DNA from: Apodospora peruviana
Lineage: Eukaryota > Ascomycota > Sordariomycetes > Sordariales > Lasiosphaeriaceae
Reading direction: 5' to 3'
NCBI GenBank assembly: GCA_033439685.1
Contig: JAUEDM010000005.1
Location: 2,356,001 to 2,420,000, forward strand
DNA: 64,000 bases
Both the position numbers and the translations under genes were made by a program. Under the pieces are notes generated by a model. It ran no database searches, was not told where the DNA came from, and saw only the letters and a program-made list of their open reading frames with translations. This document shows, in pieces, positions 24,238-35,999 of this stretch; positions within the stretch are counted from its first letter, which is position 1, and each line of letters starts with the position of its first letter.

Positions 24238-27200
24238 ATGCTGCCCCTTCAGTCAATCGAGGCGCCGGCCCCATCCAGTATTGCCGACGAGAACGGGGAG
24301 TCCCGGCAGCAGAAGCCCAAGACCCTGCCCTGCAAGTATTGCAGCAAACGCTTCAGGTCAGTATAACTTGAAGACGCTCCGTCCACCTCCTCACCGCATA
24401 TTGGCTTACATTGCTCTCTCATATTAGGCGTGTGGAGCATGTTCAAAGACACGAGAGAACACATACCAAGGAAAAGCCGTTTTCTTGCGGTTGGGAACGA
24501 TGTGGGAAGACATTTGGGCGTCGGTAAGTTAGTTTAGTTAGTTGCGTTCCTTAACCCCAACGCCAGCGTAATTTACTGTTTGCACCGTCTTCCGCGCTTT
24601 GCGTGCTTGCTTCCACCACTCACCGTTATCCCCATCCCCTCATTTGCTACTACATACCGCCTACCAACCCAGCCCAACTCCTCCTGCCCTCCCTACCGCC
24701 TGCCAACTGGAGCAACGCCGTCCTCGTTCGGGTCGGGTCCTATCTCTTGGTGCTTCACCATCCACTCTCAACACCTCACTTGTACACTGTCTCCAAGAGG
24801 AATGCTTACATGGACATCAGCGACCTGCTTGTCCGCCACGAGAAGCTTGTCCATCTCAATGAAGGCAGCAACAAGGATGGCGCCAGACCACGCAAGCCCT
24901 CCTCTGGAGGTGCTGCTGCCGGGCCCTCCGACAGCCACGTCGATACCGAGATGCTCGGGATGCAGCAACGTCCGCCTCAACAGCACTATCCGCCGGACTC
25001 AATGCAGTCGTCGGTAGTCTCGTCGATGCCTCCAGATCCACGCCTCGCGGCCAGAGCACCCGCCTGCAACTTAGACCTTCTCTCGGATGCTGCCACCCAC
25101 TTGGCCTCGGGCGGTGAAGTTGGTAATATGCAATCAAGCATGATGCAAGGATTGGCCCAGGCGCCATCAGACCTAACACCAGTGAAGGGATACCACGAGA
25201 GTATGTCATATGGAGATCGAGGTCGGGAGCAGGATCCAGGTGTAATGGGCGGCGGGTATGCTCCACAGCCTCCTCCGCCAACTTTTGACGATTACAACTT
25301 CTTCTTGGACGATTATGGGTCGTCTCACTTTTTACCACCATCGTTGGAGGCAGAGCAAGCGTTTGGCATGTGGTCTCGACCAGGAGGGGATCTAGGGACG
25401 CGCGGTCCCTCGAAGCCTTCTTCCACATTTCCATCGAGGCTACCATCGTTGCAGCCAGACCCGCGGGATGCTTCCGAAGGCGGATCTATGATGCATGGGG
25501 ATGCCATGAAGGCGCCAAATTGGAGGATATCCGCCATGGATCACACGGTCATAAAAAACCGGCTCGACGAGTTTTCGTCGGTTCTCCCCAACGACTTCGT
25601 CTTCCCATCACGGCACACCCTGACGCGGTTTCTGGAGGGCTACATAAGTGGATTCCACGAGCATCTCCCGTTTCTTCACCTACCCACTTTGGTGCCATCC
25701 GAGATGTCACCCGAACTGCTCTTGGCGATCCTTGCCGTCGGCGCTCAATATCGGTTTGAAACCAACCGGGGACATGCCTTGTGGTATGCAGCGAAAGCGG
25801 TGGCTTTGGAACAGATTCGTCGTAGACACAGCTCTGAAGTCCATGGCCTTCTTCCCACCCCTGCGGCCTATAGTCCGCACTCTACCCGACCGTCTCCGAG
25901 TTCTGGGTTCCGACACTCCTTTCCTTCGGTCCACCAAGACCGCCCGATGACGCAGGACACTCATCGGGAGCCGTAGTAAGCCATTAGCTCTTCTGACCAT
26001 ATACCTTCAGATAACTGACGTTAACAGTTCCCCGAATACACCGCAATCGCGACTGGAAACGATACAAGCCCTTCTCCTTCTCTTCGCCATCGGACTGTGG
26101 GGAGCTAAACCTATTCTCTTCGACGCCTTGACTCTGCAAAGCTTGCTCGCGCTTTTAGTACGCGAGGATGGCCTGATTGCAGAACCGAATCAGGCTTCCG
26201 ACTGGGACACTTGGATCCGCCTCGAGTCGGGGACCCGGACGAAGCTAATCGCTTACTGCTTCTTCAATCTTTGTAGTATTGCTTACAACACAACGCCTTC
26301 TCTTTTAACATCAGAAGTACATCTGTACTTGCCCAGCCCATCTCGTGTGTGGAGGGCAGAGAGCGCGTGGCAGTGGCAAGAAGCACGTCAGTCCTATCAA
26401 CATATCGAAATACCGCTCCAGGAAGCCTTCTCGCGACTCCTCAGCCGAACTTCGCAAGCGCCACTTTCTCCGGTGACATCACTCGGCAACTATGTTCTCA
26501 TACACGCGCTCGTCCAGCACATATTCTTGCTAAAGCAGACGTCTTTTGCGAGCCTCTCTACATTTGATGTCCACAGGGGCCTGAAGATGGAGGATGTTGA
26601 AGAAGTCAGCCACGCCCTTCGTTTCTGGGGCATGGGATTCGAGCAGCACCGCCAGCTTCGTGCGAGTGAAAACGGGTCTCAGGCAAACGCGGGTGATAGT
26701 TTCGCTGGAGATCCTGTCGCATTCAACTCAACGGCACTGCATAGACTTGCGTATATCAGGCTACACACGGACCTCAGCCATAGCCGCAGTCTCGAGACCC
26801 GCGATCATGTGCTGGTCGCATCGGCATTTAGTGATGCTCCGTTGCTTGTCCGTAGTCCGCGTCTTTGCCGTGCCGTGATGCAGGCCATTCACGCACTGTC
26901 GATACTGGTCAAGATGGGTGTTAACTACGTCGCGAGGACGAAATCATCGGAGTGGAGCATGCAACATTCCCGTAAGTTCTGTCAAAAATCCCCCTTCCTG
27001 CTTCCTTTGCGTACAGACGGACGCTCTGATTGGTCTAACATGTGTGAAACTCAAGTTTGCAACCTCGAATGCGCCGTGCTCCTTTCAAAGTGGCTATTGA
27101 CGTTGGCGTCAATCGGGCCAGCCGACCCTCCGCCATCACAGGAGGAGAAGAGCCTCCTGGATACTGTCCGCCGAATGTTGGACGAGACCGAGTTCGCCGT

Positions 27201-27462
27201 ACCGATCGACCCATCGCTGTCAGGTCCGTCCGGTGGCCACAGCCACCACCGATCAGTCGACATATCGGCTTCCGACGGCACGAAACTGAGACAGCTAGCG
27301 TCTGCTGTCATCAAATTGTGGGCAGAGACATTCAAGGGAACGCATGTTTTTGAGATTGTCAACATCATGGCCGTAGGGCTGGAAGGCTATGCCGATCTGA
27401 TAGAAAAGCCAAGAGACAGGACACCGCTGGGAAGGATGGGGCCGAACCAGGGACTTGGCTGA
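24238..27462 (+). CDS. C2H2 zinc-finger / fungal-specific transcription factor
   Basis: Five exons (24238-24356, 24428-24523, 24821-25975, 26028-26971, 27056-27462) give 906 residues. Two tandem C2H2 fingers sit at the N-terminus: C32, C35, H48, H52 and C60, C65, H78, H83, joined by HTKEKPFS. Both fingers are interrupted by introns, and the pair reads correctly only after splicing. A disordered middle (about 90-315; Ser, Pro, Gly and acidic) leads to a fungal transcription-factor domain (PF04082 type) from about 319, with PSRHTLTRFLEGY, LLLAILAVGAQYR and AIGLWGAKPILFDAL. The layout resembles Adr1/AmdX-like regulators of carbon or nitrogen use; the target is unknown. Intron 2 is 297 bp, long for this locus, and intron 4 (84 bp) is open in frame. 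Nuclear DNA-binding role inferred from the fingers. Confidence 0.92.
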
Positions 27463-27970
27463 GGATTTTTGGGACAGGGGGCATCTCTCAAGTTCCTCTC
27501 CCTGAAGAACTCTTGCTCAGACGAACATCCACCGGCGCCGGTTCGGGTTGATACCAGCTACTCGTCAGGGCTAACAACACCAGTCGACCAGGACTGAGCT
27601 TTCCTGGGTTGAGGGCCAGGCCATGAAAGAATCGGGGAAGAACTCGGGCACTCTGAGCATAAGTTTCATTTTCTTGTGACTGCTGGACTGGTTGGAGAGC
27701 AAGTCCAGATTCAAGATTCACTCCTGGTTAGCTGGCAAACATCATGGTATATCCACTGGCACCAGAAGATGGATATGGTAGCCCAGATGATTCAGACTTG
27801 TCTGAACGGCACGATCGAGCCCAGTTATCGAAGCTGGCCATGTGGTGGACAACGGAAGTTCCAGTACTCCAACCGCCCTCTCAGACACCGGAGTGATAAA
27901 AAGGGGACGAAAGAGAGCCAAAAGGTTCAGACAACTTCCCATGAGTCGGATCACTATCTGATGATGCGTT
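27463..27970. other. Intergenic region between the regulator and a tRNA-like gene
   Basis: This is the 3' flank of the transcription-factor gene. No ORF of interest and no repeat. Confidence 0.6.
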
Positions 27971-28070
27971 GACAAGAGTGGGATTTGAACCCACGCCATT
28001 TCGGACTTCGGAATCCAGGATTGCTGTTTGAAGGTTGAATACCTGCATTTGACCACTCGGTCATCTTCCC
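27971..28070 (-). tRNA. Class II tRNA-like gene (Leu/Ser type), intron-containing or degenerate
   Basis: Read on the minus strand, the sequence has a perfect T arm (GTGGGTTCAAATCCCAC), a TGACCGAGTGGTC D-arm start typical of Leu and Ser tRNAs, a long variable region, and 3' acceptor strand TCTTGTC. The 5' acceptor GGGAAGA pairs with it except for one G-G mismatch and one G-U pair. The anticodon stem is only CAGG/CCTG plus a T-T mismatch. If an intron follows position 37, the anticodon would read TCA; a Leu CAA reading needs an imperfect stem. The total of 100 nt fits a class II tRNA with a short intron. It could be a functional gene with an unusual fold or a decaying copy; I cannot assign the amino acid. 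Confidence 0.55.
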
Positions 28071-28825
28071 GTATTGATGGTGAATGTGGTGTGGGTTGGG
28101 TTGTCTGGATTCTGTGCAGGTTGGGTGGAGGTGGATGTTGAGTCAGTTGGGTTGTCTGGCTCGTTTCTATCTATATATTTGCTTTCCTTTTTTCCAATTT
28201 GGGGTGGGAAATATCCTTGACTAGTCCGACAGACGAGTCAAGTAAGTAGCGATACGAACTTAGCCATATGGAGTTTTGGTTCGATGAATACCTATTCACC
28301 ACTATATCGTAACTGCTCGCCTTGCTATGGTCGAACTATGCTTCTCGTCGTCGTGATTCCTTGAAGAAATGCAATGGCCCGCACTAATAATGAAACTTTG
28401 AATGGCGTTCTCGGCCTTGGTATATGCAGTAATGACAACGACTGAATAGGTGGAAAAGGGAAACCGCGAACCGTTAACAACAAAAGATGATAAAGGTCTC
28501 GGAGTGAATCATGAAGAATGTATCGTAAATACATAGCCTGGAATACTCCTGATATCAAAGCAAAAGCAAAACGACCCACAACGACCGTGATCAATAACAA
28601 TAAAGCGAAACGAGTTGGATGCCGTAATTACAGGAAAGTTTGCCACCCCATTCATTGTCCTGGTATTCGGTTCACCAACCCAGCCTTCATTTCGACTTCC
28701 ATCAATCCTTCCATCCGGATTTCCGTACAGCACCACACTTGACAAAGACAACAAAAGCAAAATAAAATGATCATTACACCAAGCCTACCCACTACCCACC
28801 GACCATTACATCTCATCATACAAGA
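28071..28825. other. Intergenic region upstream of the tRNA-like gene
   Basis: This lies upstream of the tRNA-like gene and downstream of HSE1 (both minus). It is AT-richer than coding DNA. No gene or repeat seen. Confidence 0.6.
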
Positions 28826-31379
28826 CTAGTACGCCACAGTCCTATAATAATCCCCCGGCGCGCTCGGGGCCCCATCATCAGGCTCACCGTACCCAGAGGG
28901 CGCGGACGGCGCATGACTGCTTGCTCCGGGCGGCACATACGCCTTATATTGTGGCCCTCCTCCAGCAGCAGCAGACCCACTAGTCCCCGGACTACTCGCT
29001 CCTCCCAACCGACTAGGCAGCGTCTGTCGCGCATCGTAAGCAGGTCCGCTCGGGTGCAGCGGCGGCGGGGACAACGGCTGCGCGGGTCGTCCTCCGTTCG
29101 GCGGAAGCGGTGCCTGCCCCAGCGGAGCGGGTGGCACCGGGCCGTCGTTTGCACCGTCACTACCGTACCCGGTGCCACCATATTGAGGCTGCTGCTGGTG
29201 AGGAGCAGAAGTCTGGTAGGTAGTGTAACCCCCGCCGTAGGACGATTGTCTGTGGTCTGCCGGAGCGGATAGAGCAGCTGGGGCGGAAGGAGGAGCCATA
29301 GACGGGATGCTGGGAACACGGCCGGGCCCACCGGGACTCGCGTACGGATCGTCGTTGGAGTATACGGAGGAGCTGTAAGTTGCGGCTGAGTTGTTCTTGT
29401 GGGGTGCGATAGGCGAGTCGTACACCGAGGTGGAGAGCTCTTGCGGAGCGCCGCCGTAGGTGCTCTGGGGCCGTGCGCCGACATGTGACCCTGGGGCTTG
29501 GTAAGGGGTGTACTGGTTTGCCGGGGGAGGCGGGGAGTTCGTCTGGATCGGAGCTGGCTGCTTTCCGCCAGAGGGAACACGTTGTTCCTGTGGTCTCGGG
29601 GCATACTGGTGCTGCTGCTGTGGCGGCCCCGATTGTTGATGCTGGGGAGGTTGCTGCTGTTGTGGTTGTGGGGGCTGCTGGTTAGGCTGGGGCGGAACTT
29701 CGGCACCGGCGAGGAAGAAAGGAGCAGCAGGAGCAGGGGTGCCAGATTGACCAGGCCGTTGGTAATTGGGTGAGGGAGACGATGGTGGATATTGCGAAGG
29801 TTCTATTTACATCAGCCATGTACATCTATAAACCTCCTTAAGCCCCGAACTCGACTATATGCATACCTTGGGCAGGTGCTGGCGTGTAGAATCTCTGTGG
29901 GTCTTGCTGTTGAGGGCCCGGAGGTGCGCCGTAGCCAGGACCAGGGGGTGCATAGCTCTGAGGGATCTGGGGCCTCATGGCGTACTGGTGATATGAAGGA
30001 CCGGGAGGATGTGACATTGAGGACTCCAGCAGAGCCTCGTAGTCTCTCCTCGCCTTGATGAACTTCTCGTTAAGCTGCGTGAAGTCGTCTGTGTGATGTC
30101 AGCATGCCTGGAACTCGTTAAACTCAGAATTTCTTACTTTACCTTTCTTCTGCGAGTACTTCTCGATCAACTTGATGAGCTTCGGTCGGATAGCCAATGT
30201 TTGGTGGTATAGTTTCTAGAAACAACAGGCGTCAGTCAAATATCCAGCATGAACCATGGGGAAAATGAAGCATACCGAGATCTCCTCGTTATCCTCCTCT
30301 CTTGGCCCCGTGTTGCTGGCGCTCAGGAGCGTCAGCAACTTCTCAACGTTCTTGATTTCAGCAAACACCTCGGCCTCCATCTGTGCCTCACGCTGCAGCT
30401 CGTCGGGCGTTGGGTCGGTCAGCTTCTCGACATAGTTGAGCGGGAAAATACCCGTCTTCCCCTTGAGCGATCCCCGCCACCAATCCTTGTAGACGCTCTC
30501 CAGCACCGCAATGACATCGCCCTTCTTGAATTCCAGCTCGCCAGGCTCCGAAGGCACAAAGTCAAACAGCGCTCTGACACGAGACACGGTAGCAGCAGTG
30601 GTTCCCGACGGCATCGGTTGCAACGGCGCCGCCTGCCCGGCTGCTCCACCAGCTCCGGCACCACTTGCTCCAGCAGCAGCCGACGATCCTGAGGCCGCAG
30701 AAGGCTGCTTCTTACGCTCTTCCTCCTGCAGACTAAGCTTGAGCGCCATCTGAAGCTCCTCTTCCTCCTTCTGCCGGTCCAGCTGGGTCAGGCTGTTCTT
30801 CTGGGGTGCGCTCGGGGGGTGTAGGGTTGGGTTGGTCTGCTTGAGCCGGTAGTAGGCGTCGTACATGACGCCAAGCTCGGGGTCGGACTTGAACATGTCG
30901 GACCATTCCTTCATGCGCTCGAGAATCTTGGCCTTGACCTGGTTATGGGTGTTGCGGTCGTTGGCGAGCTTGAGGAGGGCGTCGGTGAAGGCGCGGCTCG
31001 AGAGCTCGCGGTGCATGGGCTTGCCGCAGTTTTGTGACAGGGCGTTGGCGACCTGTAGAATCCAAACCCGGACCAGTCAGTCAAGTCGACTACCTCGGTA
31101 AAAGCTGTGGTGCTTACCTCGAGTGTGTACAGCTGGACGTTTGCGTTGCGATGTGCCAAGCGCTTGATCATGCTCTGGACAGCCTCCTTGGAGCCGTTGG
31201 CGTCCCTCTCAACACGGTCGCACACCTCCATAATGGCGCCCCAGTCCTCCGATGTGAGGTTCTCATCGGTAGCCTTGTCTGGTGGTGGTCGTTAGCGTGT
31301 GCAACTCCTCTCGCGCCGCGGCGGGAATAAACATACTGATAGCCTCATCGTACGGCCCCACGGCCGCCGCTCGAAACAT
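28826..31379 (-). CDS. HSE1: ESCRT-0 subunit HSE1 (STAM homologue)
   Basis: Six exons on the minus strand (31337-31379, 31118-31278, 30276-31052, 30143-30215, 29867-30088, 28826-29802) encode 750 residues. The product partners VPS27 on endosomes and sorts ubiquitinated membrane proteins into multivesicular bodies. A VHS domain (about 1-145) includes ENLTSEDWGAIMEVCD. A ubiquitin-interacting motif follows at about 162-181 (KEEEELQMALKLSLQEEE), then an SH3 domain at about 222-279 (ALFDFVPSEPGELEFKKGD, WWRGSLKG, GIFPLNYV). A helical core region (about 285-390) includes LYHQTLAIRPKLI. This order is diagnostic for HSE1. The last 360 residues are Pro/Gln/Ser/Gly-rich and probably disordered; the tail is long but typical of filamentous fungi. 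Introns are 54-65 bp and all phases agree. Confidence 0.96.
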
Positions 31380-32614
31380 GGTTGCTCCTGTGTTATTAAC
31401 TGATCCTCCTCTAGTAATTCTCGTCATGCGGTTGAATTCGGCAGCACTCGATCGCTCGAGTCGAGTCCGTCAGATGCTCGCAGCGACAGCAGCTACGAAC
31501 GAAGATGACGCAAGACGAGTAGTAATCTCTCCACTATCCGCTTGGCTGACGGACTGATCAGTTCGCGATACCGATCTCGAAATCGGCAAAGAGCGTAACC
31601 GGGTTCGAAATCAATCGTAGTTAATTTTTTGAAAGGGCGTTGTTTCCTTTCGTCGTGTGGTGACTGACTGGGTTCTGGGTTGTGGATGGGTGCGGGAAGG
31701 TTGGAGGTGAAGCGGGCAACTAGTGTAAGGTTCAGTGCTGCTCCTGTTGGCAGCCTATGACGGGGGACTCACAAGAGCTGCGCCCACTCCAGCCTCGCCT
31801 CACACTCGTGAATTACGGCAATGCTATTAGTGTTCTGTCTTTGCCCCACATTAAGCTAACCCTGCACGCCTGGACATCACCAGCAAAAAGGAAACTTGAA
31901 TCCTTATTACCGGTACGTACTACTCTGCGTACGTAACCCGGGCCGCCGTTCATTGCGTATGAGCTTGCGCAGCCACACCCGCCGGGCCTGACTAACCTAT
32001 ATGGTAATCCGTATATGATTCCAATACACCCCATACGGAGGTTTCTTATTTCGCCTTATTGAGAATTATAGCTGGAAGCTATGACCAGATCGGGATATTA
32101 CTGCATGTAGCAGCTCACTAGAGGTCACGAGCGAGAACTCATCCAACCTGTGAATCTTGCCTGCTTACCTTGTCGCTTATCATTCGTCTGGACGATACAA
32201 TATACTTGGGGGTCCACTTCATAATAGTATTAAAGCCTGCAAAAGGGCCCTCACTTATTCATACAAACATTTCATTTCATCACCCATGGACCATCCATAA
32301 CCCTAACCGAAGCTACATAAGCTCTGTATATGCAATCTAAATCCCCTACTCCCTCATCGTGGATGATGCCCCCTTGGTAAATCAATTAGTATCCTCGATC
32401 AAAATGATCCATATGGTAGCCCCGGTAGGTAGGCACCTTAGGTAGGTAAATTCAGTCCCCACTGACCCTGGTACTTAAACATGTACGGAACACGTCCTTT
32501 AGAAACCCACCATACACCCTACTCCTACTCTAGATACACCACCTAGTAACAGTTATCCGGTATACCGTCTCCTTGCCAAGATAAGAGTGACCGCAGAGTG
32601 ACTCCAAGAATTAA
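31380..32614. other. Intergenic region between HSE1 and ATG13
   Basis: This holds the HSE1 promoter and the ATG13 3' flank. A GGTAGGTAGGCACCTTAGGTAGGTA tract occupies about 32424-32449. No gene seen. Confidence 0.6.
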
Positions 32615-35600
32615 TCAAGGCCATCCCCTCTTCGAGGTCCCCCTCGGTTCAAACCCACTCCCATTCCCACTTCCACTTGCACCACCACCACTGCTCCCTC
32701 CTGCTCCTGCTCCAGCTCCTCTATTCCGTTCCACAATCCCACGCCCTAGCCCACCAACCTCTTCCAGGCTCCGCCGCGAGGGTCTCTCCAGCTCAGACAT
32801 GGCAAACAGCAACGGCTCGTCGTCCGCCCCGTCTTCCGCAGCTTGTTGCCCACCACCACCACCACCACCACCACCACCAGCGCCATGTCCACCAGCACCA
32901 ATCCCTCTCCCAAGCAACAAATTGCCCCCATACCTCTGCCCCGAGAACGATCCCCTATTGTTGCTCGAAGATGGTTGCGGCCGAGACGCATTTCCACTAC
33001 TGTTCCCTCGAGCCGTCAGACTCTGATACCGCGACCGAGTGTTGCCGTATCCCCTCGTGGCCCTGTCACTCACGCTGCCCCTTCCAGCAGCAGCAGACGG
33101 CATTTGCTCTTCTAGGTCATCATCATTCCCACCTCTTGTAGGTGAAGCCGCTCCTCCGGGCGCCGCGGTAGTTCCACCACCACTCGACACCTGCTGCTCA
33201 TTCTGCCTCGAAAACGCCAACAACGTGCTTAGCGTAGGCGCTTCCCCCCGATCATCAGCACCAAGACTGATACTCCTTTGCCCGGCCAAAATCGTATCCT
33301 CCTCCTGCAACCCCAACGGATCCTCGTCTCCCACGCTCCCGCTGGACCTAAAAGGTTGCGCAACCGAGCTCGCACGCCGATTATTATTCCCACCGCCCCC
33401 ACCAGGGGCACCACCACCAGCATGAAGCAACCGCGGCGAAAGCGGAATATCAATCGCCGTGGTACCCTGCCGACTCACCGGCGTCTCCTCCTCCTCATCA
33501 TCATCGTCATCCTCCTCTTCGGCAGTCAAAACCGCCCGCCTATCTCTAGCCTGCCGATGATGACCAACCGAAGACTGATAATCGATAATCGAGTTCTCGC
33601 TCAATCGCGAAGGAATCGCCGGCGTGTGCGGCGTGTGCGGCGTGTGCGGTGACAACGGTTTCCCCGGAGAAGAGGACGTTGCCGACATGGACGCAGCAGC
33701 CGACCCCGCCCCGGCCGCCCCCGTCGTCGACGTCGACGGGTTACCGACCATGCTCGGCACGTTGGCCAGCTGCCGGCTCGACGAGTTGCTCGATCGGTTG
33801 GAGGCCAGATGCATCGAAGACGACATCGACTCGGTAAGCAAATTGTTCGACTCGCGCATCAGGTGGAACTTGTACAGCTGCGTCGCCGTCCTCTTAGCCG
33901 TGGAGGACTCACCGCCCTTTTTGTTGCCCGCGTTGTTGCCCGGCTCGAAGCTCGGCAGCGTCTTGCGGCTGTCGAGCGCCTTGAGGAAATCGGAGATGTT
34001 ATTGTCGTCGTCCGTTTGGAACGAGCCCGAGCTCGCGTTGCCGCCCGCTTCAGCCAGTAGCCCAGAACCCGGCTGCGCCGAAGAGGAAAGGCTCTGCTTC
34101 CCGCTGCTGACTTGATCGTCGTCCGCTTTGCTCTGGCCGCCAAACGAGGCTCGGCCCCTGCGGTGCGTGAAGCTGCTGCTGTACCGGCTCCCAATCGTCG
34201 GCTTCGGCGATCCAGATGATGCGACAGGTATCGCCTCTGGCGGTGGTGTGTTAACAGGGCCGCCGCGTAGAGACGCCGCCATCCCAGCCGTCAGCGACGA
34301 CCGATTTCTAGCATGCGAAATCCCGCTGAGCCCCGACGGTCGCGTAAGCGATCCCGGCGACGCAGGAACGTCCATCTCGTGCACCCTAGGCGACCCAGAG
34401 AGCGAGCCCGCCTTAAACGGCTGGAACGAAACCGACGGCCGCCTGCCCGTGCCGTCGAAATTGCGTAATGAAGGTCGCGCCGCAGAGCTGCGGATCGGTA
34501 ACGAGTGCGGCGGATCCGGCTGCTCAGTGACGCTTGCCGCCGCCGACGCCGGCGGCGAGCTAGTGTCGGAGCCGATCGGCCGCACAGCCTTGAGCGCGGT
34601 CATCGGACTCGTGCCCAACGCACCCTCGCCATGAAACGTGGACAAGCTACCATACGTTTGCTGGGGCTCTTGCGCTCCGCGACCCTGGCGCCGCGAGGGC
34701 AACGACCCAACAACCTCGCCGTACGGATCCGTCGTCGTCCGCCGCCCGTGATGATCACGCCGATGATGCGCCGCCGCAGCACTGCCGATCGACGGCTTGA
34801 AGAAGTTTTCGTCAACACCCATAAATCGCGAGCTCAGCAGCGACTCTGAATCGTCCACCCGAAAGTTGCAGTCATTCCGGTAGGTAACCGAAGCGTAAAA
34901 CCGGCCCACCGGCACCTCCAGGTCTCCAAACATGTACTCGGTCACCGCGTCCCTGCCGTCAAACAGAGGCTGCCGCAGCGGATCGAAACTCGTATACTCG
35001 GGCTCGGCCGCCAGCACGCGGCACTTCACCTCCAGCGCCGGATGTATCCCCTTCGCCAGCGCCTGCTGCGAGTACTTCCAGCACGGCATGATGCGGGTCG
35101 CCTGGAACAGCGACCGGAAGAACACGATACTCCGCTTGTATATCGTCGGCAAGCCGGGACCAAACTCTTCCCCTCCCTCATCCGTCGGGATGCATTTTAG
35201 CTCGACCCGCCACCGCTCCAAGATGACTTCCGTGTTGCGTTTCTGCTGCCGCCGCCCGCCGTGGCTGCTGGGACCGCCGGGAAGACTCTGACCCTCGCCG
35301 TCGCTTGACGACGAATCGGACGACAACGGGTTGTTGTTCAGCGCCTCCAGCACGTCCCACCTCTTGCCGTAATCGTCCACCACCACCAGGCTCTGGCTGG
35401 TCGAGAGTCGCGATGCGTCAATGTAGGTCTCAATTATCATCGGAGGTGGCTGATTCTCGAAGCTGCCCGATGTCTTGTACACCCGCAGCTCATCTTTGAA
35501 ATCGTCGATGTCGTCCGTTTCTATTTGGAACTGTCCTCCAGTCAGCCAATCGATCATCCCATTCTCGCGAAGATAACCAACCCATTTATTCGTCTTTTTG

Positions 35601-35999
35601 CTGCCCTCTGCCCCCCTCCTGCTGTTGCCGCCGCCGGCCCCGGCAGGCGAAAGCTTAAGCCTCGATTCTAGGATAAGAACCGCAGCCTTGTAATAGAAGT
35701 TCTGTTGCCCGTTAGCTCCAGTCTTCAGTATGCGGCAAGGCTTTTCTCGTACGTACCTGTACGATCTGATCCAGCTTCTTGATGGACTCACGACTCGGAC
35801 CGACCCCGTAGCCGGCGGAGGAGCCACCATCCGATACGGCGGATCCGTCTTGTCCCTGTCCCTGTCCTTGTGCCCCAGACCCAGCGCGGCCCCGTGTCGT
35901 TGTCGCCGCTTCTCTCGGGTTGTTCGTGCGTGTGGGGTTGGTCTGAGGGGATGATGCGGGGGAGGAGACCCTCGGCGGGTGACGTGATTGTTGATGCAT
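32615..35999 (-). CDS. ATG13: Autophagy-related protein 13 (ATG13)
   Basis: Three exons on the minus strand (35757-35999, 35582-35701, 32615-35530) give 1092 residues. ATG13 is the regulatory subunit of the ATG1 kinase complex at the phagophore assembly site, controlled by TOR phosphorylation. The N-terminus, MHQQSRHPPRVSSPASSPQT, is typical of fungal ATG13. A HORMA domain follows: KLDQIVQNFYYKAAVLILESR, TNKWFQIETDDIDDF, PPPMIIETYIDAS and KRWDVLEALN. The long C-terminal region is disordered and Ser-rich, as expected for a TOR-regulated scaffold, with three HTP repeats and a poly-Gly tract near the C-terminus. Intron 2 is 51 bp, has donor GTTGGT and a CTGAC branch site, and is a multiple of three without a stop. 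I removed it because the spliced join NKWFQIE matches the family. An upstream non-ATG extension of the long frame was not used. Confidence 0.94.

Noticed and set aside
31560..31622. GGGTTCGAAATC string resembling a tRNA T arm
   Set aside because: The flanks do not pair into a T stem or acceptor stem.
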